Below, one piece after another: positions 25,081 to 34,562 of a DNA stretch of 64,000 nucleotides. The translations under genes and the position numbers were made by a program. The DNA lies in NCBI GenBank assembly GCA_032124675.1, contig JAQBDA010000095.1, positions 1-64,000 of the forward strand, read 5' to 3'. The stretch's first letter is position 1, and every line of letters begins with the position of its first letter. The DNA comes from JAQBDA01 sp032124675. GTDB taxonomy: Bacteria > Chloroflexota > Anaerolineae > Anaerolineales > UBA4823. The notes beneath the pieces are model-generated. The model saw only the letters and a program-made list of their open reading frames with translations. It was not told the origin of the DNA and ran no database searches.

Positions 25081-25830
25081 ATGAAAACCAAAACCATAAT
25101 GATTTCCCTTTTTGTCCTGTCGATGTTGTCCATGAGCTGCAACTTCTTGACAAATATCGGTGTCAATGCGATTACTCCATCCGATGTGACTATCAGCGAG
25201 AACCGGGATGTCAGCGGCTTTGATGCGATCGATTTCACCACTTTCGGAAAGATGAATATCATGCAGGGCGATGTCGAGTCGCTGAACATATCCGGACCCG
25301 ACAATCTGGTACCGGAAATCAGAACCACAGTGCGCAATGGGACGCTCATCATCGAGACCGATAAAAATCTCACCATTAGATCTCTAAACAAAGAGCTCGA
25401 ATTGGTATTCACACTCGTCGTCAAAGATCTCACCTCGCTGGCAATCAGCGGGCTGGGTGATGTCCAGGTAGAGACCCTTTCAACCCCCAGCATGGATATA
25501 AATATGAGTGGTGCGGGGAGGATTGTGCAGGACCAGATCACCACGGATAATCTGAATGTCAATCTCAGTGGATTGGGTGGGATTGAAATTTCTGGTCAGA
25601 CTGCTCGGGCTGCGATAGACATTTCCGGCGCTGGCAGTGTAAATGCTCCGGACTTGCAGATCCAGACTGCCAAGGTTAACGTCTCGGGTTTGGGCGGCGC
25701 TACCCTGTGGGTGACGGATCAGTTAACCGGTGAGATCAGCGGCGCCGGCAGCGTTTCCTATTATGGCAATCCCCAGACCAGCACGACTTCTTCTGGATTA
25801 GGGGATTTCAAATCCCTGGGAAATAAATAG
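25081..25830 (+). CDS. GIN-domain (DUF2807) lipoprotein
   Basis: The 249-residue protein has a lipoprotein-like signal (MISLFVLSMLSMSC, a slightly atypical lipobox). It is followed by a head-GIN/DUF2807 beta-helix, shown by alternating SGLG and SGAG turns at regular spacing (SGLGDV, SGAGRI, SGLGGI, SGAGSV, SGLGGA, SGAGSV, SGLGDF). Related proteins are cell-surface beta-solenoids of unclear function. I chose the ATG at 25081, preceded by AAAGGAAA. Codon use is more AT-rich than in its neighbours, which may reflect transfer. A strong hairpin follows at 25876. Confidence 0.82.
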   Translation: MKTKTIMISLFVLSMLSMSCNFLTNIGVNAITPSDVTISENRDVSGFDAIDFTTFGKMNIMQGDVESLNISGPDNLVPEIRTTVRNGTLIIETDKNLTIRSLNKELELVFTLVVKDLTSLAISGLGDVQVETLSTPSMDINMSGAGRIVQDQITTDNLNVNLSGLGGIEISGQTARAAIDISGAGSVNAPDLQIQTAKVNVSGLGGATLWVTDQLTGEISGAGSVSYYGNPQTSTTSSGLGDFKSLGNK

Positions 25831-25875
25831 CAGGTATTCCCCCCTTCACAGAGGAGGGATACTCTAACTCTCAAA

Positions 25876-25923
25876 CAACCTACCCCTTTCCAGCCTGCAG
25901 GAGAGGGGTAGGTTGCATTCTTT
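25876..25923 (+). terminator. Terminator after the GIN-domain gene
   Basis: The 11-bp stem CAACCTACCCC/GGGGTAGGTTG is followed by CATTCTTT, a weak T tract. Confidence 0.65.
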
Positions 25924-26027
25924 AAAACCACCCGGGATAAATATTAACCGAATTCAAAGCTCAGGCTCAGTCCAGGGTCGGTTATAATTTTTCCTTGATC
26001 CTTGGCAATTCAACCGATCTTGTCATC

Positions 26028-28283
26028 ATGAGAAGAATTTTTGTCATCCTCCTCGCCGCAGTGCTGCTTTCAGCCTGCAAAACAGCCGCGGGACCCGAAA
26101 TCAGCCCAACCCCGACCGCGGAGCTGGTCCCTACATCCACGCCCACCACCACGCTGACTCCCACCGTCACGCCCACACCCAGACCGGACGCCCGAGCCCG
26201 GGCAGAAGCCTTCCTGTTCGCCTGGCGAGCCGACGATTATCCTGCTATGTACGATCTGCTCTCGGCCGAGAGCCAGGCAGCGCTCAGTCTGGAAGACCTC
26301 ACCAACCACATGCGCGGCGTGGCGATCGAGGCTGCCCTCGAATCCATCGATTATGAAATCCTCTCGGTAGAGGAGGCAGGAGAACAAGCCGATGCTCGCT
26401 ACCGGGTGACCTTCGACAGCAACCTGGTTCCTGAATTTTCCGACGAAACCGGCATGACCCTGCTGCTGGAGGATGGCGATTGGCGCGTGAAATGGGAAGA
26501 TACGCTCGTCATGTCGCCCTTGAGCGGGCAAAACTACCTGAGCATGAACCGTGTCGATTACACCCCGGAACGCGGCTTCATCTACGACCGGGATGGGAAC
26601 ATGATGGCGGGAGGATCAGATGTCTATGCCATTGGACTGGACATGTTTACCTTCGACCCGGAGTTCTCGGAGTCGGTCATTAACACCCTGGCGCGGTTGA
26701 GCGGCGAGCCGGCGAAGAGAGTGGAGGAGCGCATCGAGGCTGCGCTGGCAAACGCCACCCAGTACCTGTCGTTTGGCGAGTACCCTGCCAGCCGGGGAGC
26801 GGCATTCGAGGGCGCCTTGAATGGCCTGTCCGGCGCAACCTGGAACGTCTATAACTCGCGCTACTACTCAGGCTCTCCCTATTTCGGCGCCGCGCCGCAC
26901 ATCCTCGGTTATGTGGGGCAGATGGACCCCGACCAGGTGGATGACTTCCGCCGCCTGGGCTTCCGCAAAGATGAGCTGATCGGGCAGAGTGGTCTGGAGA
27001 AGTGGGCTGAAGAGTCCTTGTTAGGTAAGCGCGGAGGCGCGCTGTACGTGCGGGATGGTAACCACCAGGTCATGCAGACACTGGCCGAGAATCCGGCGGT
27101 GCCATCCCAGAATATCACCACTACCCTGGACATGGATTTTCAGATCGGGGTGCAGAACGCCCTCAGCGGGCTGCCGGGCGCCGCGGTGGTGTTGGAGCGG
27201 GATACCGGTCGGGTGCTGGCGATGGCCTCCTCGCCAACCTTCAACCCAAACGGCTTCAACCCGGCCAGCATCAACTCCTTTACCGAACTTGGCGATCTGA
27301 ACAACCCGCTCAACCCGCTGTATAACCGCGCCACCCAGGGGCAGTACCCGCTGGGATCGGTGTTCAAGATTATCAGCATGGCAGCCGGACTGGAAAGCGG
27401 TATCTTCAACGCTGAATCGACATATGACTGCGGTTATTTATTCACCGATATCCCCGGCATCCGCAAACAAGATTGGACCTACGAACACTTCCTGGAAGAC
27501 GGAGAGACCCAGCCCAGCGGGCTGCTCACCCTGCCGCAAGGGCTGATCCGCTCCTGCAATCCGTGGTTCTACCACATCGGGCAGGTGCTGTACGAGTCGA
27601 ACAGACCCAACGACATCTCCAATATGGCGCGTGCCTTCGGCCTGGGCAGCCCGACCGGCATCCAGGGGGTTGACGAGCTGCCCGGCAATGTGCCTGATCC
27701 GGTCTCTATCGAAGATGCCATCGATCTGGCGACCGGGCAATCACAGCTTCAAGTCACGCCGCTGCAGGTCGCCAACTTTGTGGCCGCGGTGGGCAACGGC
27801 GGCACGCTGTACACCCCGCAGGTGATCGAACGCATCGCCCCGCCCAACGGCGAGCCTTCCATGCTTTTCGAGCCGCAGGTGCTCGGTACGCTTCCGGTCA
27901 CGTCCGAGAACCTGAAGCTCATTCAAGATGCCATGTTGGGTGTGACGACCAGTCGCGATCCAGAGGGTACCGCTGAGTATGTATTCCGCGGCTTGCGCTA
28001 TCCGGTGCATGGCAAAACCGGGACTGCCCAGACGGGACTGGAGCCGCACGCCTGGTTTGCCGCCTACACCGATGCGGGCGACGCCCAACTAGCGGATATC
28101 GCTGTGGCGGTGATCGTGGAAAACGGCGGGGAAGGCTCCGAGTGGGCTGCCCCCATCACCCGGCGCATCATAGAGCTGTACTACCAGGGTCGCCCCGGCA
28201 AGCTGTATCCCTGGGAAGAGAGCTACGGTGTGTGGGCCACCCCCGAGCCGCCACCCGAGGAAGGTGACATCCCAGAGCCGTAA
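26028..28283 (+). CDS. Class B penicillin-binding protein, lipoprotein, MecA/PBP2-like
   Basis: This peptidoglycan DD-transpeptidase acts on the outer face of the membrane. The order is a lipobox signal (LLAAVLLSAC), a Thr/Pro-rich linker (PTPTAELVPTSTPTTTL), an NTF2-like MecA-N domain (about 55-160), a PBP dimerisation domain (about 165-340) and the transpeptidase. The active-site motifs are SVFK (about 445), SCN (about 509) and KTG (about 663). The 751 residues fit the NTF2-containing PBP family. The ATG at 26028 places the signal correctly. TATAAT at 25983-25988 is a likely -10 box. Lipid anchoring of a class B PBP is unusual compared with the normal N-terminal helix. Confidence 0.9.
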   Translation: MRRIFVILLAAVLLSACKTAAGPEISPTPTAELVPTSTPTTTLTPTVTPTPRPDARARAEAFLFAWRADDYPAMYDLLSAESQAALSLEDLTNHMRGVAIEAALESIDYEILSVEEAGEQADARYRVTFDSNLVPEFSDETGMTLLLEDGDWRVKWEDTLVMSPLSGQNYLSMNRVDYTPERGFIYDRDGNMMAGGSDVYAIGLDMFTFDPEFSESVINTLARLSGEPAKRVEERIEAALANATQYLSFGEYPASRGAAFEGALNGLSGATWNVYNSRYYSGSPYFGAAPHILGYVGQMDPDQVDDFRRLGFRKDELIGQSGLEKWAEESLLGKRGGALYVRDGNHQVMQTLAENPAVPSQNITTTLDMDFQIGVQNALSGLPGAAVVLERDTGRVLAMASSPTFNPNGFNPASINSFTELGDLNNPLNPLYNRATQGQYPLGSVFKIISMAAGLESGIFNAESTYDCGYLFTDIPGIRKQDWTYEHFLEDGETQPSGLLTLPQGLIRSCNPWFYHIGQVLYESNRPNDISNMARAFGLGSPTGIQGVDELPGNVPDPVSIEDAIDLATGQSQLQVTPLQVANFVAAVGNGGTLYTPQVIERIAPPNGEPSMLFEPQVLGTLPVTSENLKLIQDAMLGVTTSRDPEGTAEYVFRGLRYPVHGKTGTAQTGLEPHAWFAAYTDAGDAQLADIAVAVIVENGGEGSEWAAPITRRIIELYYQGRPGKLYPWEESYGVWATPEPPPEEGDIPEP

Positions 28284-28696
28284 ATAAAGACTCAATAGCT
28301 CCCTTGGGATTTGTTTCCGCTCTAAGGCCTCGCGGTTGTCTCAAGTTGCACTTGAACAGAAAATAATGCTGCTCTGCCTATCTCAGCCGATTCAATATAC
28401 CTCACCCCCTCGCCCTAATCCATCTCATAATACCCCATCCTGACATAACGGTGATAGTTTGTAGATTTGTCACCCGGTAGCTTGAAAAAAGGCTGTATAT
28501 GTACAGTCTGTTCCTTGGCGCAATTATTATTGCATGGATTAAAGAATGCACTTGACATTTTGTAAAAATCTGCTACATTGAAGGTGGTGGGTTTGAATTA
28601 TCGTTTTCCTGTGGTCTCATATTAGTTATCTCTGAAAGGAGGTGGTTTTATCGATAGACACTAGCATACTGTCGTACTGCCTTTGGGCTCGAACGT
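28284..28696. other. Upstream region of the large secreted protein
   Basis: No gene is seen. The region contains the palindrome CTGTA-TATG-TACAG (about 28492-28505), then the promoter at 28552, then an isolated AAAGGAGG (about 28635) that leads only to a few codons. It is AT-richer than its surroundings. Confidence 0.6.
28552..28579 (+). promoter_or_regulatory. Promoter of the VWA/HExxH protein gene
   Basis: TTGACA (28552-28557) and TACATT (28574-28579) are 16 bp apart. The leader before the ATG at 28748 would be about 160 nt. Confidence 0.7.
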
Positions 28697-28747
28697 GTGA
28701 GTAGCACCTTCAATGGATTAATGAGAAAAACCGAAAGGAGCGAAACA

Positions 28748-31700
28748 ATGTTGGCTCTAATGAGAATAGCCAGGATGCCAGTCATTTTACTGGTTGTTTT
28801 TTTGCTGCTGGGTTCTGCCGGTATGGCATTTGGCTACGCTGCCACCCCAGCACAGGGATCCGGTCTTGAAGCTTCACCGGCGCTGGTTGCGTACGGCTTA
28901 CGTATGGATAACGAGCTGGCCACCCCCGAGACTCCCGACGCGCCGTGCAGTGGAGGCCCAACTATCGATGGCGTCTTGCTGGATGAATGCTTTGACGAGA
29001 CATTTACCGTCGGTGGGACCACAAAAACTATTCGCGTGTGGTACACCAATAATGTCAGCACCGTCCAGCGTACTGTTGATGGTACGACCTACAACCTCAC
29101 CCATTGGGTGAATAATGACACTGAGCCACAGGATGTCGCCCAATGGGGCCGGGAGGCCTGGGAGCGCTACTGGGAGATCTTTGGCCACCATCCCTACGAT
29201 AACGGTTGTGGGAACCGCATCAATGTACAGCTGGAGGACGGTGTCGGTTGGGCTGGCATCGCCTACTGGGCCAGCTCCGGTTCCTGCCGTATCGGCATCG
29301 ACTCGCCCACTGTGCGGGCTGGCAATGCCCAGAACGTTGTGTACCATGAGTTCCAGCACTACCTTCAGTATTCCTATAATGATGGTTGCTACGGTTTCCT
29401 GAAGCCTAACTACCTGAATGGCACCGCTGCAGGTGATGCCGAGTTCGTCGAGGGCTATGCCGATCTGGCGATGGACGCCATCACTACAGCGGTGGATAAC
29501 TCGCTGTACAACAATTTCGTCAACTCCTACAATCCATTGGGCAGCTTCTATGATAAGAACTACTGGGATGTATTCAACAAGTACTTCAGCGAGCAGCTTG
29601 GTTCCCAATGGACCACCGCCGATCCGCATTATCACATGGACGCCGTGCGCGAACACTATGAGGAATGCGATCTGCGTGATACTCTCTACGTCTTGGATAC
29701 CCTAATACCGTCTTTAAAGCCCGGCATGACCGAAGAGAAGCTGTTCCTGAACTTCTTCGCCGCCAACTGGGCTAAAGACTGGGCCGACCCTGCCACACAG
29801 CCCGAGCTGGTCTACCTTGACGATGACGCCGGTCCGAGCTACGGCTCGATTGCTCTGTACAAAGACGAGACAATCTCCAGCGGCAGCAAAAGCTGGCCCG
29901 GCGAGACCACGCCGGATGATTGGGCTGCTCGCTACTACCAGGTCCGTCCGCAGAGCGGCTGCAGCTATGTGACCGCCAGCGTGGATGGCGCATCCGGAGC
30001 CAACCTGGGCATCAATCTGATGGCAGCCGATACGTCAGCGCCAACCAGCGTACAGCGAATCGGCTGGATCGGCGAGGACCTGTCGAGGACATTCCCCGGC
30101 TCCGGCGTAAATGACCGCCTGGTGGCAGTGGTCAACTCTTTTGCCAACAACTACAGCTACGATGTATCCTTCACCTGCGTCACACCGGTGCTGGATATCC
30201 TCGAGCCGCGCCAGACCAACTTCGCACTAGTGGGTGAGCCTGCCAGCCCGATAGCGTTCCTGGCGCGCTTCAAGGTGACCAGTGGCGGCCTGCCGGTGCT
30301 GGGTCTGGCCGAATCGGCCATCTCTGCCGACGCTGAAGGCGACGCCATCACCATCGTCCCTGGCTCATTCTCACAGGTAGGCGAGGAGTACTGGGCGATC
30401 ATGCTGCCCCCCATCAAGCCGGCAGGCACGGCCTTCGTCGACCTGCGCATCTGTCTGGGTGGCAGCATCTGCGACACCGAGACCAACGCACTGCTGTATG
30501 TTGACCCGGGCAACACCGACTTCGCCATGGTCTTCGATGGCTCGGGCTCGATGGCAACCGAGGATATCCCTGGAGAGGGCACCCGCCTGGCGAATGCCAA
30601 GAAATCCGGCACGGTGATGGCTGACCTGCTGCGCTCCGGCGACCGTGTGCTGGTGACCGATTTCTCTGCCAAGGATAACCCGGTCGGCTGTGGCCTGCCC
30701 TTTGGTACCGGCAACTGCGAGCTGGATATCATCACCCGCCTGTCTCGTACGGATGTGCCCGCCCTACCTGCCGCAGCGATCGCTTCCACCAAGACGGCGA
30801 TCAACAACCTCACAGCTCGAGAATGGACGCCGATCGGCGCCGCGCTGCGGGATGCCAAGGATAAGCTGCTGGTGGCGCCGACCAACACCAATCCCAAGCA
30901 CATCATCCTGCTCAGTGACGGGGAGGAGAACGTCAACCCGCTGTACAGCAGCGTGCGCGCCGAGCTGATCGCCTCAGGCGTGGTCATCGACACCATCCGT
31001 TTCTCGGAAGACGCCCCGGGGGCGCTGCTGGCACAGATCGCGGCCGATACCGGCGGCAGCTACACCTACGTTCCTACCAGCGGCGGCAGCCTGGAATCGA
31101 CGCTGGATATGAAGCAAGACATCGCCAGCCAGTTCGCAGCGATGGGCGTGCCGCAGGACCAGATCGAGCGCATCACTGCCGACCTGCTGCCCGGACCGTT
31201 AGGTCTGGACAATGTCTATGACTACTACGAGACCAAGGGGCAGGGTGCGGCCCGGCTGTACCACAACAACTTCCTCACTATCCCCGATAACACCTACCAG
31301 TACGCAACCCAGCATGTGGACAGCAGCGTGAACACCTTGCGCATCGTGGTGGCGGGCAAGCAGGATGATGATAATTACTGCGGCGGCTACGTGCGTGAGG
31401 TCGGCATCCAGCCGCCCAGCGTTATCCGCACCTATATCCCGGTCAGCCCACCCACAACCGCCACACCTCCTTCGTGGGATATCCGCCATTCGGCTTACGA
31501 CGATGTGGTGCTCATCCCCAACCCGGAGCCGGGTGATTGGGACATCCGCGTGCGCTATGTAATGTATGGTCCGTGTTTGGAAGGTGCCAGCGGCATGCCG
31601 CTGCAACCCGAAGACCCCACCCTGTGGGAGTCGGACTTCATGATCAACATGTCGGCAGAATCGAACATCCAGCTCACCGCCCGTTTCCTGCCACCCGCGG

Positions 31701-32911
31701 TCGGCAACCAGGCTATGGCAGGGGATGCAGTCCCGGTCGTCGCCACCCTGCTGGACCGCAACGGGGCGCTCCCGGGAGCCGGTTTCTTCGGCGTCTCGGG
31801 CGTGATCCCGGCTGTCATCCAGAAACCTGGCGGGGCGGATGCGCTCTTCCTGTGGGATGACGGGGAGCACAACGACGGCGCTGCCGATGACGGCGTCTAT
31901 GGCAACACGTATTCAAAGACCAACTTCGGCGGCACGTACAACGTGCGCATGCTGGCCTTCTTGGAAGATCCCCTGGAACCCGGGCAGGTCCTCACCCGCG
32001 AGTGGAACGGCAGCCTGTGGATCAACGGGCCGTCCATCGACGATGGGGACAAGGACGGCATGCCCGACCCGTGGGAGCGGCGCTGCAAGCTGAACACGCA
32101 GCTCAACGATGCCCAGCTGGATAACGACCACGATGGACTTTCCAATATCGAAGAGTTCAACCTGGGCACTCTGCCCTGCCGGGCAGACACCGACATGGGC
32201 GGCGAGCGGGATGGCTCGGAGGTCAGCGGCGGGCGCAACCCGCTCTATGCGCCAGACGACCTGGTGCGCAAACTGGGCTATTTCAGCGTCACCCCGCTGA
32301 ACCAGATGATCCGCATCCAGTGGACGCACCCAATCTCCTACACCAATATGGTCGGCTGGGTATCTCTTCTCCCTGACGACCTGGGTCAACCGGTTGACAT
32401 GGGTAACACCGGACACTTCACGGTCACCAACGTGGTCAACGGCGATATGGTCTACGTGACCCTTGCGGGCCAAAACGGCACCGCGGAGGGTGATTACAGC
32501 GAGACCCAAGGGGTCACTCCCAAGGCCGACCCCGACGCGCCCAGCGGCACGATGATGATCAACAACGGCGCCCAACGCACCTACACCAAGAACGTGATGC
32601 TGAACATCAGCTCTTCGGACACCCCGCTGGAGGGAGCCGCGCAGTCGGCGAATGCCCATCTGGGCGGGCCATTGGCTCTGAAGTACAACGTGGTGAGCGG
32701 GAACATCGAGATGCGCATCTCGAATGACCCGTCCTTCGCTGGCGCGGTCTGGGAGCCGCTGATGCCCGAGAAACCGTGGACCCTGGCGTCTGGGGCTTTA
32801 GGCGTGCACACGGTCTTCATCCAGTTTCGTGACGGGGCGCTCAACGAGTCGTTCGTGGTGAACGACAGCATTGAGGTCAGCGGCGTATACCTGCCTATGG
32901 TTCCCAAATAA
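28748..32911 (+). CDS. Large secreted protein: HExxH peptidase-like region, VWA domain, Ca-binding repeats, YLP tail
   Basis: The 1387-residue protein has a signal peptide (ending GMAFGYA). An HExxH motif, YHEFQHYLQ (about residue 200), has a downstream Glu in EGYADLAMD, as in gluzincins. After beta-rich domains comes a von Willebrand A domain (about 590-785) with MIDAS DGSGSMA and LSDGEENV. Immunoglobulin-like domains follow, then thrombospondin-type Asp-rich loops (DGDKDGMPDPWE, DNDHDGLSNIEE, about 1098-1140), which usually bind calcium. It ends SGVYLPMVPK. GGAG 7 bp upstream fixes the ATG; an earlier GTG at 28697 is less likely. A surface adhesin or processing protease is plausible. Confidence 0.8.
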   Translation: MLALMRIARMPVILLVVFLLLGSAGMAFGYAATPAQGSGLEASPALVAYGLRMDNELATPETPDAPCSGGPTIDGVLLDECFDETFTVGGTTKTIRVWYTNNVSTVQRTVDGTTYNLTHWVNNDTEPQDVAQWGREAWERYWEIFGHHPYDNGCGNRINVQLEDGVGWAGIAYWASSGSCRIGIDSPTVRAGNAQNVVYHEFQHYLQYSYNDGCYGFLKPNYLNGTAAGDAEFVEGYADLAMDAITTAVDNSLYNNFVNSYNPLGSFYDKNYWDVFNKYFSEQLGSQWTTADPHYHMDAVREHYEECDLRDTLYVLDTLIPSLKPGMTEEKLFLNFFAANWAKDWADPATQPELVYLDDDAGPSYGSIALYKDETISSGSKSWPGETTPDDWAARYYQVRPQSGCSYVTASVDGASGANLGINLMAADTSAPTSVQRIGWIGEDLSRTFPGSGVNDRLVAVVNSFANNYSYDVSFTCVTPVLDILEPRQTNFALVGEPASPIAFLARFKVTSGGLPVLGLAESAISADAEGDAITIVPGSFSQVGEEYWAIMLPPIKPAGTAFVDLRICLGGSICDTETNALLYVDPGNTDFAMVFDGSGSMATEDIPGEGTRLANAKKSGTVMADLLRSGDRVLVTDFSAKDNPVGCGLPFGTGNCELDIITRLSRTDVPALPAAAIASTKTAINNLTAREWTPIGAALRDAKDKLLVAPTNTNPKHIILLSDGEENVNPLYSSVRAELIASGVVIDTIRFSEDAPGALLAQIAADTGGSYTYVPTSGGSLESTLDMKQDIASQFAAMGVPQDQIERITADLLPGPLGLDNVYDYYETKGQGAARLYHNNFLTIPDNTYQYATQHVDSSVNTLRIVVAGKQDDDNYCGGYVREVGIQPPSVIRTYIPVSPPTTATPPSWDIRHSAYDDVVLIPNPEPGDWDIRVRYVMYGPCLEGASGMPLQPEDPTLWESDFMINMSAESNIQLTARFLPPAVGNQAMAGDAVPVVATLLDRNGALPGAGFFGVSGVIPAVIQKPGGADALFLWDDGEHNDGAADDGVYGNTYSKTNFGGTYNVRMLAFLEDPLEPGQVLTREWNGSLWINGPSIDDGDKDGMPDPWERRCKLNTQLNDAQLDNDHDGLSNIEEFNLGTLPCRADTDMGGERDGSEVSGGRNPLYAPDDLVRKLGYFSVTPLNQMIRIQWTHPISYTNMVGWVSLLPDDLGQPVDMGNTGHFTVTNVVNGDMVYVTLAGQNGTAEGDYSETQGVTPKADPDAPSGTMMINNGAQRTYTKNVMLNISSSDTPLEGAAQSANAHLGGPLALKYNVVSGNIEMRISNDPSFAGAVWEPLMPEKPWTLASGALGVHTVFIQFRDGALNESFVVNDSIEVSGVYLPMVPK

Positions 32912-32919
32912 CAGTCACC

Positions 32920-32958
32920 TCAGGAGGTATGGGGTTATGTTCACCCAGTACCTCCTGA
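32920..32958 (+). other. Hairpin downstream of the large secreted gene
   Basis: Perfect 10-bp arms TCAGGAGGTA/TACCTCCTGA, with an inner GGGT/ACCC. No T tract follows, so the terminator role is uncertain. Confidence 0.5.
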
Positions 32959-33031
32959 ACGGCTCAATGCAGACAAGGGTACGAAATCAAGCTTGTTACC
33001 CCGGCTGCACACGTTGAACGACTTAACCTAA

Positions 33032-33067
33032 GAGGCGCAGCATCCCGTATAGGAGACGCTGCGCCTC
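33032..33067. terminator. Hairpin between convergent genes
   Basis: Stem GAGGCGCAGC/GCTGCGCCTC lies between the large secreted gene and the kamA-type gene. It has only a weak T tract on either side. Confidence 0.55.
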
Positions 33068-33087
33068 ACTCCCAGTGACTGGAAGAT

Positions 33088-34428
33088 TCACTCCTCTTCC
33101 TTCTTCTCTTCTCCAGACCCAATCCCCAGCGGAATCCATTTCTTGGCGTCCTTCAGGCGGTGTTGGATGCCGTGCCGGTCGTGCACCTCGTCGAAACCCT
33201 CCGGTTTGATGAACAGCTCCTCGCCGTCCAGCAGGCCGAGCACGCCGCTCTGCCCCGGCTCTGGGCGCTTCTCACCCAGGTACTTGGCTGCCATGCTGGG
33301 CAGGTAGTCGACCGGCTCCTCGTATGTGGTGATATAGCCTTCATAATTGCGCAGTATGACCTTGTGGTCCGACATGCTGAGCAGGTAGTTGGGAGAAACC
33401 GGGATCTTGCCGCCGCCGCCCGGAGCGTCGATGATGTACTGGTGCACCGAGTAGCCGGAGGTGTGGCCGCGCAAGCCTTCCATGATCTCGATGCCCTTGG
33501 CGACCGGGGTGCGGAAGTGCCCGGCACCCTCCACCAGGTCGCACTGGTACAGGTAATACGGGCGCACGCGGATGCGCACCAGCTCCTGTACCAATTGACG
33601 CTGGATGTGCACATTGTCGTTCACCCCAGCCAGCAGGACCGCCTGGTTGCCCAGCGGGACGCCGGCACGCGTCAGCCGGTCGGTTGCCTGCTCCAGCTCC
33701 AGGCTGATCTCGTTGGGGTGGTTGACGTGGATGTTGAGCCACAGCGGGTGGTACTTCTGCAGCATGTCGGTCAGCTCGTCGGTGACGCGCATGGGCAGGA
33801 AGACTGGCACCCGCGAGCCGATGCGCACGATCTCGATGTGCGGGATCTCGCGCAGCCGCCTGAGGATCTCATCCAGGATCTTGGGCGCCAGCACCAGCGG
33901 GTCGCCGCCCGATAGCAGCACATCCCGCACTTGCGGCGTGCGCTTGAGGTACTCGATCTGCAGCTCGAACTCGGCGCGTGAGAAGGTCGCCGAGGGGTCG
34001 CCCACGATGCGCGAACGGGTGCAGTAGCGGCAGTAGGAGGCGCACTGCGTGGTGACCAGCATTAGCACCCGGTCCGGGTAGCGGTGCACCAGACCCGGGA
34101 CGGGCGAATGGCGGTCCTCTGCCAGCGAGTCCTCCATCATGGCGGTGAAGGGCACCATCTCGGCGTCAGTGGGCACAACCTGTTTGCGGATCGGGTCGTT
34201 TGGGTCGTCCGGGTCGATCAGCGAGATGAAGTAAGGGGTGATATCCACCCGGAACAGGTCAGACGCCGAGAGCGCCTTGCGCTCGCTGTCCGTCAGCGGG
34301 ATTACCTTCTCGAATTCTTCGACCGAGTTGATGCGGTTGGAAAGCTGCCAGCGCCAGCTGTTCCATTTCTCGTCCGGGACATCGGCGTAGGCGGGTGCAC
34401 GTTTGGATGTGAAAGGTCTGAATGTCAT
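33088..34428 (-). CDS. KamA-family radical SAM aminomutase (lysine 2,3-aminomutase-like)
   Basis: The radical SAM motif CASYCRYC (about residue 129) holds the 4Fe-4S cluster, and LSGGDPLVL and EISLELEQATDRL are typical of the KamA family. PLP-binding Lys and C-terminal features fit lysine 2,3-aminomutase, but glutamate 2,3-aminomutase has the same architecture and cannot be excluded by eye. The 446 residues fit. The start at 34428 has AGGAG 7 bp upstream; the upstream extension to 34533 is repeat DNA. No lysine-fermentation genes are nearby, so a role in beta-lysine or beta-glutamate osmolyte synthesis is possible. Confidence 0.85.
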   Translation of the reverse strand: MTFRPFTSKRAPAYADVPDEKWNSWRWQLSNRINSVEEFEKVIPLTDSERKALSASDLFRVDITPYFISLIDPDDPNDPIRKQVVPTDAEMVPFTAMMEDSLAEDRHSPVPGLVHRYPDRVLMLVTTQCASYCRYCTRSRIVGDPSATFSRAEFELQIEYLKRTPQVRDVLLSGGDPLVLAPKILDEILRRLREIPHIEIVRIGSRVPVFLPMRVTDELTDMLQKYHPLWLNIHVNHPNEISLELEQATDRLTRAGVPLGNQAVLLAGVNDNVHIQRQLVQELVRIRVRPYYLYQCDLVEGAGHFRTPVAKGIEIMEGLRGHTSGYSVHQYIIDAPGGGGKIPVSPNYLLSMSDHKVILRNYEGYITTYEEPVDYLPSMAAKYLGEKRPEPGQSGVLGLLDGEELFIKPEGFDEVHDRHGIQHRLKDAKKWIPLGIGSGEEKKEEE

Positions 34429-34456
34429 CGGGCATCTCCTGGGTAACAGTAAATTA

Positions 34457-34562
34457 GGGATTAGTGATCTGAGAGTAGTGAGTAGTCGACCCGCAGGGTC
34501 GCCGACGCCTACGACGCAGCGGTCGGCGGTCAACTGTCAGCTGTCAGCCCTCAGGGGCTGAG
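34457..34562. repeat. 7-bp repeat tracts between kamA-type and lipoprotein genes
   Basis: The first tract (34457-34491) has units such as GTGATCT, GAGAGTA and GTGAGTA, preceded by GGTAACAGTAAA as at 23039. The second (34521-34562) has units GGTCAAC and TGTCAGC, which are also found inside the SAM-I riboswitch insertion. It runs over the stop codon of the lipoprotein gene. Confidence 0.65.

Noticed and set aside
28492..28505. Palindrome CTGTA-TATG-TACAG as a LexA-type operator
   Set aside because: Short arms and no gene at a suitable distance; the promoter at 28552 is downstream of it. Insufficient support.
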